Below are positions 23,301 through 33,523 of a DNA stretch of 64,000 nt, piece after piece. The notes under the pieces were generated by a model, which was not told the DNA's origin, did no database searches, and worked only from the letters and a program-made list of their open reading frames with translations. Position 1 is the first letter of the stretch; each line of letters opens with the position of its first letter. The DNA is taken from the NCBI RefSeq assembly GCF_024139115.2, contig NC_085140.1:335545099-335609098 (forward strand), written 5' to 3'. The DNA is from Armigeres subalbatus (Eukaryota > Arthropoda > Insecta > Diptera > Culicidae). A program made the position numbers and the translations under genes.

Positions 23301-23672
23301 GTAGATCTTAAGGCCTATTCCAGAGTTTTCTTGGATAACCGCGAATCTATGCAATGGACGCATTCTATTCTATGTACCTTAAAGGAGTTGTACCACTTTT
23401 GAAACAAGCCGAAAGAGATCTGGTTACGCGTGTAGCTCTTAAGGCCTATTCCAGGGTTTTCTTGGATGACCATGAACCTATGCAATGGACGCATTCCATT
23501 CTATGTACCACAAAGGGGTTGTACCACTTTCTACACAAGACGAAAGATCTCTGGTTACGCGTGTAGATCTTAAGGCCTTTTCCAGAGTTTTCTTGGATGA
23601 CCATGAACATATGCAATGGTTGCATTCTATCCAATGTATCACAAAACAAAGGTCCAAGCTCCAGAAGGTTCT
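20327..23672 (+). repeat. Satellite B array, 131 bp monomers in 262 bp dimers
   Basis: About 25 monomers with ggttacgcgtgtag, ttccagggttttcttgg, atgaacctatgcaatgg, cattctatgtaccacaaagg and ttgtaccacttttgaaac in order. Spacing is 131 bp (for example repeats at 23092, 23223, 23354, 23485). In the right half two types alternate: gtagctctt / agggtttt / cattccatt / ctttctacacaag, and gtagatctt / agagtttt / cattctatt / cttttgaaacaag. That makes a 262 bp dimer. The array is split into two blocks ending in the same special sequence (20808-20883 and 23598-23668). Confidence 0.93.
20808..20883 (+). repeat. Variant terminal unit of satellite B, internal copy
   Basis: Carries atgaacatatgcaatggttg, atccaatgtatcacaaaac and aaaggtccaagctccag, which do not occur in ordinary monomers. 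An almost identical copy closes the array at 23598-23668, about 2,790 bp to the right. Confidence 0.85.
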
Positions 23673-24110
23673 CGAAAAACTTTAAAGCCTTGAAAATGAT
23701 AATGAACGTCTTACTATGCGTCATCACGGATCTTTACCACTTATGACTTCTTGATTTCTTGGCGTACCAAGAACATTTTAGCGCCTCAAGCACTCAAACA
23801 ATGGGACGACCATGATAACGAAAACAATTTGGACGAGCCTAATACCGAAATAGGTAAAAGACACATCACAAGACTAAAAGTGTGTTAAATATCAAACTTT
23901 GCTTACCTTAAAGATTGCAAACTTTTTCACGCTCAAAATTCGAAATAACGCTCCCTCCTTTTACGCTCAAAATTACAAATAACGCTCTCTTTTTACGCAC
24001 AAAATCGAAATAACGCTCCCTCTTTTTACGCTCTGATTCAATTTACACTCCCCCGTTTGGGGCGCAAAAAGAGGTTTTGCAGTACTAGATTTAAAATGGT
24101 CCGATAAATC
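23673..24110. other. Unassigned DNA right of satellite B
   Basis: 23930-24070 contains a short three-fold repeat of 'ttttacgctcaaaat.cgaaataacgctccctc'-type units (about 45 bp). Otherwise nothing is recognised. Confidence 0.4.
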
Positions 24111-24111
24111 T

Positions 24112-24465
24112 TAAAGTGACGGGTGTAGATCTTAAGGCCTAACTCCAGGGGTTTCTTGAATTACCCAGAATCTCTTACGATGGCTCATTCTATTCTAACC
24201 ATCCAAAGGACATGTGCCAGGGGTTTCTTGGGTGACCGAAAACCTCTGCCGTTGACTTTTCTATTCTTCACATCCAAAAGGGCATGTACCACATTTAAAG
24301 CTGTGCGATTGATCTGTAGTTACGCTTGTAGATCTGAGGACCCTAACTCCATGGATTTCTTGGATGACCGAGAACCTCTGCCGTTGACTTATAATATTCT
24401 ACATCTACACATCCAAAAGGATTTATTGGATGCCCAAAAATCTATGCTGAAAAACTCTATTCTGA
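24112..24465 (+). repeat. Satellite B, strongly diverged edge units
   Basis: gtgtagatcttaaggcctaactccaggg, ttcttgg.tgaccgaaaacct and acatccaaaa.ggcatgtacca recall the satellite B monomer in order but with low identity and irregular spacing. This is as expected for array edges that no longer exchange sequence. Confidence 0.65.
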
Positions 24466-24469
24466 GTAC

Positions 24470-24985
24470 TCTACACACTATTTACTTCTCTCCCTTCTGC
24501 ATCTATTCTTGCTCTTTTCTCTATTCTTCAATTTCACTCCTTGCTTCCCACCATGCACCTCTCACGTCTCGTTTCTCATTTCTCACATCCCATTTATCAA
24601 TTATCATATTCCTCTTCTTGCTTTTTTACTCATTTCTCACACAAAGTATCTCGCTTACTACTTCTCCCCTTCTACTACTTGCTTCTCGCTTTTCACTAAT
24701 CACATCTTATTTCGCACTTTTACTGCTTTACTCGCTTCCTACTTCTCAATTCTCATTCTTTTTCTTGCTTCTCCACCTCACTCCTCAGTTCTCATATCCC
24801 AAATCCAGCTTACAATTCACGATTGATTATAAAACTATTTAGGGCTTTTTAGTCGAATTCTGAATTCCTACTTCTCACTTGTTGTTTCTCACTTCTCACT
24901 TCTCATCACTCATAACTTCTCACTCATCACTTTTCACTTTTATTTTATCACTTTTCAATTTTTACTATTTTACTTTTTAATTGAT
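24470..24985. repeat. Pyrimidine-rich degenerate minisatellite (ttctcactt words)
   Basis: Dominated by cttctcactt, tttctcat and similar words. The long open frame here (24156-24842) is a by-product of the skewed composition. The same words form the centre of the foldback element at 14.1-14.3 kb. Confidence 0.65.
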
Positions 24986-27145
24986 AATATTTTAAAAATA
25001 AATTATTATCGGCACACGCCCTTCTCAAACTATGACATCCATAGTCAAGCACATTAGATGGGCGCGTTTTATCCTGCATGCAGAGATTTTAATAAAATGT
25101 GAGTTTTTCTATGAAAAATGTAGTAAAGTTAACTTTTAGTAACTTGGCACAATCTTTACTAATTTGTTTTTCCAGACATGTGCAAAGATTATTGAAAAAA
25201 TGTTTTTATCTAGTGGAAAATCCTTAAGGGAACGGAAGCTTAAATTTTATCAAAAAGCGGAAAAAAACAAATTTATTTTTAAAAATTTCATTATAAATGT
25301 TTTGACTATTATTTTTAGTTTGTTGATCTAAAAACATGTTTAGGCGCCAGCTGCCATCGGTTTTGTAACTTAATTTAGCCTATTAACCCAGAAAATGCAA
25401 TGGCTCGTATTAGCTGACTGGCGCATTTTAAACCTAGTTCCCCTACACATTCGCATTTTTCCTGAGATCCGGTGATGGTTACATACTGAATGCATCATAA
25501 TAAAGGAGAAATTTGTTGTAAATAGGAATTCGATTTTTTATAAGAATAAGTTTAATACAAGATGTTACTCACTTAGTTATTTCCGAAGCTAACCCAAAAC
25601 TAGGTGCCCAAATAGTAGATAATTGAATTGAGTTTGAATTTATGTTTTATTTGTCGATAAGGAACTTCAGTTTTAATTAATCTGAAAACCAAACCAAATT
25701 TTCGAATTTAAAATTTGAAATGAAAATTTCTATTCTATTATGGCACGTCCATACTTTATCCGATTGCTAATAGAGATGTAGAAAACTTGTACCCAATTAT
25801 GTGGAGAGACTGTTGCGCCGCTTGTTGCGAGACAAACTAGGTTAGATGAAGATTTATTTTGTATTCCTTCGTGAAAATGTGGGAAGGAAGTTTTGTAAAT
25901 AAAGCATCATTTCTTTGTAATAAACTGGAATTCTTCTCCCAGCTAACTGTAGAAAAGTTAAACATCGAAGACACTTGTACATCACATGTAGATTAGTAGG
26001 AAGAATCTAAGCATGAATTATGGAAGAAAATCACGCAATGCAAGTATGAACGAACATATCTAATCCAAAAATTTCACTTTCAGTTGGTTGATCTATCGGT
26101 TGCAGTAAATAATACATTTGAACATAGGAGTTACGTCGAAGCGCTTAAAACCTGTACTTACATGCAGAATAATACTTTATCCTTAACAAGAATGTACAAA
26201 ATAAACAATTACCAGTATATAATAGCGAAAACAGATAAGCACATAGTAAATGATCATGAATTAAAGCATATCTGACGATAATGGAGACAAAGTTGAAGTA
26301 AATCGGCGAAAATAGATATTCGCGAATGCCTAACGCACTAGGAAGGAAATAAATGACGTGCTCTTCTATCTGGCACTGTCATGCTTTTTTATTCTATCTA
26401 ACCATCTGAAAAAAAAAAACAGAAAACAACAAAAGCACCGGAAGCTCATTTTCTAAAACTTGACCTTATTAAATATAATCGACAAAGTGGTAGTTGACGA
26501 ATGTTGCTCATAAACAAGAAACACAATAATGCTTTGTATTGAATAACCGAGAGGAAGAGAATATCACGTTTGGCAAATGGTCGAAGTCGATGGAAGGAAT
26601 GTTATTGATTGCTCCGTAAAGCATGGTAATGTTCGGAATGTTGTACCATATAAAACTGAAAAGAAAGCTGAAATCAGTGATGGTGTGAGATGGAGAATTT
26701 TGTGATGAGTCAGCTGGTTGAAGAAGCAAGCTGGGAAGGAAGTGTACGAATGTAACAATAAACAAAAATAGTATTTTAAATAACAATTAATGAAAGTTGT
26801 TTGAAAATAATTCATTTTCATCCGAAACACCCGACAATCGAATTGTAAAATTTGGAAAGCTTTGATCACCGCGTGACTTAATCGAATTGTAAGCCTGGAG
26901 ATCAACTGGAACAATGGCATCCATTGTTTATACCGAAAGAATTAGATGAGCCGAGCACGTAGCCAGAAAGGTGAGGAATGAGGATTAACACTGTTATCTT
27001 ATAAGTACGCGAAAATTATGTCTTGTTCGTATGCTTACTTCGATCATCTGTTTTATTGCTTATTGTTTTCAAAAAATATGTTAAATTTCAAATTATTAAA
27101 TGACTATGGTAAGTATGTAATCACATCTATAAACAATAATAAACT
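24986..27145. other. Unassigned AT-rich DNA
   Basis: No known repeat or gene. Minus-strand frames at 26508-26786 and 26564-26920 read 92 and 118 codons. The first starts with a hydrophobic stretch (MLFKILFLFIVTFVHFLPSL) that could be a signal or membrane segment, but no family is recognised, and both frames lie in low-complexity AT-rich DNA. A chemoreceptor-like fragment was considered and not supported. Confidence 0.3.
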
Positions 27146-27205
27146 AGTCGAGTCAAGTACGAAACACTGAAAACGTCCATTCCACACACAAACAGACGTT
27201 ACATC

Positions 27206-27403
27206 AAAAGATATTTTAGTTACTAGATAAAGATTGTCGCTTCGGTCTCCTTTCTTCTGCTGTCCGAAACATGTTGGGTACCAAGCTGTCAAATCGTATG
27301 GATTTTCCTTCTTTGACATTTAGCTCCCCTATCCTCGCCAGCAAAAGATGTTCCGGACAGCGACGACAACGACAATCTTTATCTAGTAACTAAAATATCT
27401 TTT
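27206..27403. mobile_element. hAT-like MITE, family M1, copy 1 (198 bp)
   Basis: Perfect terminal inverted repeats of about 35 bp starting aaaagatattttagttac and leading into agattgtcgct. Exact 8 bp target duplication gttacatc at 27198-27205 and 27404-27411. The core (acatgttgggtacc, tttgacatttag, gccagcaaaagatgtt) matches the element at 42458-42653. Confidence 0.85.
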
Positions 27404-27819
27404 GTTACATCAGAACAATTTCCATCGATCATGACTTCTCCGATCAATTTGAATTTGATTGATTATGCGTTTTTATTATGCAAACCAACACCACCACCAG
27501 GTAGCCGAAGCCTCCCCCTATCTGTCTATGGTAATGGTTTGCGTCGGAGTGCCATCAGATCGAACAAATCGACGTTTGAATCTTTGTTTACAAAATCACA
27601 TACGTCCTTTTGAATAAGTACCCGAGATTTATTAACAATAATTAATTACAAATATAACAACAATGTTACCACAAAAGTTCAACTCAATGGACGCAGTGGT
27701 GCCTCAAAAAAACAACAACGGAAAAGCACTTACACTTTTGGTTTCGTCCAGACGTCAGTACAGGGATGCCAGATACAATTTTTATAACCCCCTGAAATGA
27801 GATGTACTTCTTGAAACTA

Positions 27820-28230
27820 GGGATCCTATAATGAGAGATATGCGAAAGCGGCCATTGTAAGCCAATCGAGCATTGAGAACTGTCAAAGCGTGAGCCAAAT
27901 GAACGTTGTTATTGTTGCAGTTGAGACGAGGTTGAGAGGTATTGAGATAGATTTTAAGAAAAATTTCATCGAATTAACAATTTGTTTTACTTTCGCGAGT
28001 AGAAGTAATCTAGTTTATGTATCGTGTTTCGCCTATTTGTATTGCACTTTTATTTTAGTGATAATGCTTATTTAAACACTGTTAGTGGACAGACAAACAT
28101 ATTCCAAATTGTTATCAAATGCAAAGTCATATACAAGCTGCGGCAAGTGCTGGAAGCGTTTACAAACAAAAGTAACAGCGTTGCTAAATCGCCTGGAAAA
28201 GTATTTGCATATCTCTCATTATAGGATCCC
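27820..28230. mobile_element. TA-target MITE, 411 bp
   Basis: Perfect 24 bp terminal inverted repeats beginning gggatcctataatgag, with TA immediately outside both ends (27818-27819 and 28231-28232). No transposase. Short frames inside (27890-28224) are not recognisable. Confidence 0.8.
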
Positions 28231-28316
28231 TACTTGAAACCTTCTACTGATTGGGTGGCGCTAGTGTTGCCTATCCTATTTTAAGCTCCGTTCATACCGC
28301 CACGAAAGCATTGGCG

Positions 28317-28709
28317 ATTGGCGCTTTGATGATGCATGAAGAAGAAGAAGCAGAAAGATGATAATCAAAAATATTCGCACGGGAAAACATATGAAGAAAT
28401 TTTTTAAACTCTTCTTTAAAATTCTAGAAGCAGTTTAATTAAAACCGGTAAGCAGTACGGGGTTAGACTTGTTTTCTACTGCACAATAAACACAATATTT
28501 CAATTTCAATTTTTATTCTGTGATATGATACCATACTTAATACACAATATAAGAAAAGTCCAACCCCGTACTGTTTACCGTTTTTAATTACATTGCCTCT
28601 AGAATTTCAGAGGAAAGTTTCAAAAATATCCTCGTATGATTTCCCGTGCGAAAATTTCTAAATATCATCTTTCTGCTTCTTCTTCTTTATGCAACATAAA
28701 AGCGCCAAT
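28317..28709. mobile_element. Foldback element, about 390 bp
   Basis: The left ~190 bp (attggcgcttt, gaagaagaagcagaaag, then acc.gtaa.cagtacgggg) is an imperfect inverse of the right ~165 bp. A short AT-rich loop lies near 28510-28545. No target duplication recognised. Confidence 0.75.
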
Positions 28710-28740
28710 TAATCACGTCGAAAATCACGCAACAATGCAA

Positions 28741-29039
28741 TAGACCAGTGCATGATGACGTAGGTTGACAGTTCACAGAGCTTGTTTACAGGGACTCTAG
28801 AGTCTCTAGAGCAGCTTCCGGAAAAACTGTTTTGCGATTAATTAAGAATATTGATGTCTGCTGTGATTGATTTATGGTAGGACTCAAAGCATATCACTAG
28901 AATATTCGGATCAAAATGATTTTGAACGAAAATTACGGATTTTTATTTCCAGCTGATCGATTTTAATTCTAACACCTTGTAAACAAGCTCTGTGAACTGT
29001 CAAATAATTGAGGTTAAGTCAAGATCTTGCATTGGTCTA
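28741..29039. mobile_element. TA-flanked MITE, about 300 bp
   Basis: tagaccagtgca ... tgacagttcacagagcttg at the left is inverted at the right (caagctctgtgaactgtca ... tgcattggtcta). TA at both ends. A short palindrome actctagagtctctagag lies near the left arm. Confidence 0.7.
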
Positions 29040-29372
29040 TACATCTCTTTGAATATAATTCAACATGTCAATGCAACACATGCCGCTTACGCATCCGACT
29101 GTTCTGACTTCGTGTGTTTATTGCTTAACCGGCAATGTTCACATCCAGCACCATGTTGCAGCACCATGTTTTTGGCTTCATGCAAGTTGTTCGTGGATGA
29201 CAGCCGTTTCATGGGGGTGATTTTTATAAGTCTGTATCAATCTCAGCATAATGTCTGTAATTGTCTGTATGGAGTTTAGAAGGTACAGGATAAAGAAAAT
29301 TATTCAAAAATCATCAACTTTGACAACGTAGAATAGAAAGATTTCAATAATCAAAAAGTCGGTGTAAGACTC
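29040..29372. other. Unassigned DNA
   Basis: An open frame at 28992-29279 partly overlaps the MITE end and has no motif. Nothing else seen. Confidence 0.3.
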
Positions 29373-29705
29373 AGTCAAGTCAAGTACGAGGTACTGAAGA
29401 TATGTAAGGTTGAGGTCGAAATACGCATTTTGGAAGTTACTGTAAAGTTACAATCAAGTGGTGGAATTAAATGGGATAATACCACAGAGAACAGACATGG
29501 ATGCTCGAACAAAATATCGTTAAAAACGTGTGTAAAGATTTCAATCGCACCTAAGCGCCGCCAACGCAGGCTGCCCGACATAAAAACTCAATCTCACTAA
29601 GTGATGGCGTTGGCATATACTACATAAACAATGTAGTGAAGATGAACGTCTGTTCTCTGTGATAATACTATCTCGTTTTATGACGAGGGAAGATATTCCA
29701 ATGTA
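29373..29705 (+). repeat. Dispersed repeat R1, copy split by a MITE
   Basis: caagtcaagtacgaggtact, gttgaggtcgaaatacg and ggtggaattaaatggga precede the MITE. ctcgttttatgacgaggg and gaagatattccaatg follow it. The order and content match 5036-5170 with the MITE removed. Confidence 0.75.
29483..29661. mobile_element. hAT-like MITE, about 178 bp, inside repeat R1
   Basis: Perfect 14 bp terminal inverted repeats cacagagaacagac / gtctgttctctgtg. The flanks are gataatac at 29475-29482 and 29661-29668 (8 bp, sharing one base with the right terminus). The uninterrupted sequence is seen at about 5130-5145. Confidence 0.85.
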
Positions 29706-29749
29706 TGTTGTTACATTAGCATACATTGATAATATTAACGCAATTTTCT

Positions 29750-31065
29750 AACTGAAAATCCATTGGGAAGTCCAAAAGAGGAGAGGCACAGAAGAAATAA
29801 ATCCGTTTGGAAACCCAAGGAACGGAACAGACATCTTTTGGGTTTACAAACGGAGAACCTTTGGTCTTTCGAACTTTTTTGGGCTTCCGAACGGAACTTC
29901 TTTTTGCGCTTTTGATTGACCTTTTGAGTTCCAAACGGAATCTTTTTAGGCTTCGGAATCCCAAAAGGATATCCCTTGTACAGAAACAAACAAAAAATAA
30001 TCCATTCAGAAGCCCACATGGCTTTCCCATCTTCCTTTCCTTTCGAAAGTCTAAAAGGAATCCGTTTGAAAGTTAAGTCCAAAATAATTTCGTTCAGAAG
30101 TCCAACAAGGTTCAGTTCAAAAATCCAAAAGAATTCTGTTTTGGAAGCCCAAAATAATTGTGTTCATAGAATTCCTTCCAGAATCCCAAATAATTGCGTT
30201 CAGAAACCAAGAGAAAGGCCTTGTTTTGGGTTTACGAACCGAGATTTCTTGGTTTTCTAAACGGAGCTTTTTTGACTTCCAGAAGGAACTCTTCTGTTTT
30301 TTTTAATCGTTTCTTTTTGCGCTTCCTAACAAAATCCTTTTAGAGCTTCGGTAGGAAATCCCATAAATATTTCAAAAGGAATCTCTTGTCCAGAAGCAGA
30401 CAAAGATTCCGTTTAGAAGCCCAGAACACTCAAATCGAAAGTCCGTAAGTAGTTCTTACGAAAGTCTAAAAAGATTCCGTTCGGAAGACCAAAAGTATTC
30501 CGATGATTTTGTTCAGAATCCCATCAGAATTCCTTTTGGAAATCCAAAAGGGTTTCCTTGAAAAGCCCAGAGTGATTCCTTTCGAAAGCCTAAAATAATT
30601 TCGTTCAGAAACTCGAAGGGATCCCGTTAGTGAACCCAGAAGGATTATGTTCGGAAGTTCACATAATTCTGTACATATTCTGAACATATTACGTACGAAC
30701 GGATATCTTTTGGGCACCCTAATGGAATTCTTTAGGCTTTCGAACGGGATCATTTTAGGTTTCAGAATGGATTAATTTTGGACTTCTGAATGCAATCTTT
30801 TTATGTTTCCGAGAGGAATCAAAGAATCTTTCCATTCGCAATTATAAAAAGATTCTGTTTGTAACTCAAAAGTAATCCGGTTCAAAATACTAAAAGACTC
30901 CGCTCGGAATTCTAAAATAATACTAGTTGGAATCCTCATGGAGTTCCGTACAAAAAAACCCATAACGATTTTGTTTGAAACCCTAAAATGGTTTAATTGG
31001 AAAGCCCTACAGGATTCTGATTGGCAGCCCAAAGTTTTTAAAACTGAATGTCTATAAAAGTGTGT
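29750..31065. repeat. Decayed minisatellite, ~25-30 bp units
   Basis: Variants of 'ttccgttcggaagcccaaaagga' recur throughout 1.3 kb with irregular spacing. The several open frames of 90-115 codons on both strands arise from this composition and are not genes. Confidence 0.75.
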
Positions 31066-31249
31066 AACATCAATCAAAAGTCTTTATAATGTCTGTAATC
31101 TGTATGATGTCTGCATGCAAGACCAAATGTCATACAAAGGTAATCAAATATACAGTGAGGTCTGAACATATTGGTACGAGCGAACACATAGATAGAGATG
31201 ATGCTAACCACTACCTGGAATCAAGACATTTTAAAAATCGTCTAGATTT

Positions 31250-32220
31250 GTCCTGGCCACGTCCTTGCGAACGGTACTTGTCAATAGCCGTCGACGGCAT
31301 CAGGATGTGGATTCGGGTAGCAGGTAGCGACTTGTCGGTCCAGGTCCGATGGGAATGCAGGTACACCACTGGCTGACCGCTGGTGCTGCACTCTGGGCTG
31401 TTGATTCGACGCGTTGACCTCACAAGGACCCCTTACCGGCGGATGGTATTGGGACGGCCCTCCGAAATGGCTGCGTGCTGGCGACGCACCCGACGAAAGG
31501 CTTAGATGTTGGGTCGAGGAACTGGCCGCTCGTCAGCGACGTACTGGTCGAATGCTGGGATGTTAGCTCAATGAAAATTGCCGCACGCCGGTGGACGGAG
31601 TTCTTGGCGAGGTGGTCGCACGCTGGCGACTCCTGAGAGATGGCTTGGACAAACCGCCGCAAGCTGGCGACGCTGACGAAGGACTTGAGCAGACTTGATA
31701 CACTGGATGGTTCGAATCGGCTTTACAAAACCGTCGCACACTGGCGACGCGGACGAAATGCTTGAGCAGGCTTGATTTGGATCGGATGCTTTTCCTTTAC
31801 ACGCTAGCGGATGGCTTGTCTTCTTCCCAATCTGGTCTCACGCAGGCGACCCACCGGAGAAATGGCTTGGTCGATACACGAAATGGTCCCCCACTGGCGA
31901 CGCGGATGTCTTGACAGGCTTGACACAATGGTCGCAAGCCGGTGAAGTGTTGGATGGTGGGCTTGAGCAGGCTTGGTTGAAACAGTTGCACGCTGGGCTT
32001 GGCCGGACTTCTCGCACACCGGCGTCCCGCCGGAAGGATGGATTCAGCTTCGGATTTCCGCCGAATGGCTTTCAGGTCTCCAGAAATGGTCGCCTACAGG
32101 AGATACGCTAGCCGGATGGCTTGGGTGCCAGCACGTGCTGGTTTGGCAAAATGGTCGCACACCGGCGACGCGTTGAACTGATGGCTTCTCACAATGGCGA
32201 CTCTCGGTAGAACAAAGCAC
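31250..32220. repeat. GC-rich decayed minisatellite (gcacgctggcgac units)
   Basis: cgcacgctggcgacgcgga-type cores alternate with cgaaatggcttgagcaggcttg-type cores at 50-70 bp spacing. The composition is unlike the AT-rich neighbours. It may be the untranslated leader of a retroelement whose other part lies at 39512-40074, beyond the 7 kb insertion. Confidence 0.6.
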
Positions 32221-32430
32221 GAGAGTTCCGTGCTGGAGAAATAACGTGCTGTCGATCGGTCTCTTCACAATGGCGGAATCCCTTTGTCTTCGATGGCCCA
32301 CGTGCTGTAGTTTCGCCCTCGGTTCGTCTGCTGTTGAATATACCACCACCACTTGTTCCGACAAGCACTGGAGAAAAAGAGAAAAAGGCCCTCTAGGACC
32401 TGTCCATGCATTAGTACCCCCCTTTTTTGC

Positions 32431-32453
32431 CTCACAGGCCTCTAATTACAATT
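32431..32453. repeat. 23 bp direct repeat, left (candidate target duplication)
   Basis: Begins ctcacaggcctctaatta and is identical to 39489-39511. The sequences on either side differ between the two copies. Confidence 0.8.
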
Positions 32454-32830
32454 AGCTTAGCTTAGCTTAGCTTAGACTGACTGTACATATCTATGGTTGC
32501 TACTCCGTGATTGACCAGGATCAGTGAAGTTGCACAATGAATCAATTGAATGTTTAGCTGGGAGTGGCTACAAAATTCTCACTGTGCAAGTTCAGTGACC
32601 CAAACAATATAATGATCAATAACGGCGCCGGCCACGTCCTTACAGTCAGGTAGGAAGCGGGAAGGAATGCTAGTAAGTGAATTTTGCTGCTCGGAGACCG
32701 TGTTTACCTCTGCGTCTCCACAAAAAAACACAGGAAGGATGGTTTGTTAGTGGTAAGGTATCGTTGGATCTGGATTCACTATGATAAGCGATGCGACCAT
32801 AATGAGATATTTAAACGCGTGTGCTTCCGA
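32454..32830 (-). mobile_element. Minus-strand non-LTR 3' end with (GCTAA)n tail
   Basis: The 32454-32475 tail is followed by a GC-balanced block (ctgactgtacatatctatgg, accaggatcagtgaag, ggcgccggccacgtcc) that I associate from memory with the shared 3' ends of I-clade MosquI and Gecko-like elements in Aedes. No ORF survives. The identification is tentative. Confidence 0.4.
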
Positions 32831-33073
32831 TCAACCTTGAGTAACTGTAAAGAAACAAAAAACAAAAAAATATAATAATAATAATAATTACACCTTTTCA
32901 ATTTTTGTTTCGTATTTCTGCACCTACAACAATATAAATATAAATATAAATATATGCATGTATTTTTATGAAAGTAGAGCAAATCGGAATTTTTGATCCT
33001 AATATTCGACTTAATGTAACAATGGAGACCGTAATTGAATTTGGAAAAAAGGGGTTTTCTTATCGTATAAGGT

Positions 33074-33310
33074 GGTATGAGAATTGCGAATGAATAGTTA
33101 GCTTTCACGAGTTCATTCATACTATGACATAAGTTAATTCATGTTTCCATTCACACCAATATATAGCCAGGTATACTGTAGAAGCACAAGGTATAAGAAT
33201 TGCGAGTGAATAATCAGTTTCTACAGTTTCTACGAGTTCATTCATACCATGATATTAGTTGATTCATGTTTCCATTCACACGAATACATAGCCAGGTACA
33301 ATGTGGATGC
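33074..33310 (+). repeat. Tandem duplication upstream of the OTU-LINE (about 116 bp units)
   Basis: The series ggtat(g/a)agaattgcg, gaatgaatag, cacgagttcattcata, catgtttccattcacac and atagccaggta occurs twice (from 33074 and from 33190), with a partial third start near 33300. The second unit has about 10 extra bases. The position just 5' of the coding region suggests 5' UTR monomers, as some LINEs use for promoter activity. Confidence 0.7.
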
Positions 33311-33461
33311 ACAAGCAGAGAGGAGAGAAATACTTTATTTCGCCACACAACGCCAGGTCAAATTTTTCGAAGATTTTTCAGCTACCTAGTTCACAGCAAT
33401 TATTTCTTGTTCCTGTCACATATACAGTTTCTTTTTGCGTACGACAGTCATCATATTTGAG

Positions 33462-33520
33462 GTATGTAAGAAATCATCAAAAAAAATCTTGTAATATTAT
33501 AACACAATAGTATCTTATAG
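33462..33520 (+). other. Candidate 5' UTR intron (59 bp)
   Basis: Starts gtatgtaag and ends tatcttatag, three bases before the ATG at 33524. Size and borders fit short insect introns. It lies outside the coding frame, so there is no frame test, and an earlier acceptor at 33510 is possible. Confidence 0.5.
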
Positions 33521-33523
33521 ATT

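Noticed and set aside
17490..23672. CRISPR-like direct repeats
   Set aside because: The whole monomer is conserved with no unique spacers, and the context is eukaryotic. They are satellites.
20323..23727. Many 60-90 codon frames on both strands with recurring similar peptides
   Set aside because: They are translations of the 131 bp satellite. 131 is not a multiple of 3, so no continuous repeat protein can be encoded.
24156..24842. A 228-codon plus-strand open frame
   Set aside because: It spans diverged satellite B units and a pyrimidine-rich low-complexity tract. The frame is open only because of composition, and no domain is visible.
26508..26920. Minus-strand frames with hydrophobic stretches, considered as a chemoreceptor fragment
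   Set aside because: No family motif, low complexity and two competing overlapping frames.
29715..31077. Several basic open frames of 90-115 codons on both strands
   Set aside because: Products of the decayed minisatellite. Similar peptides occur on both strands, in line with repeat composition.
31420..32364. Overlapping GC-rich frames on both strands
   Set aside because: They follow the gcacgctggcgac minisatellite. No domain and no start context.
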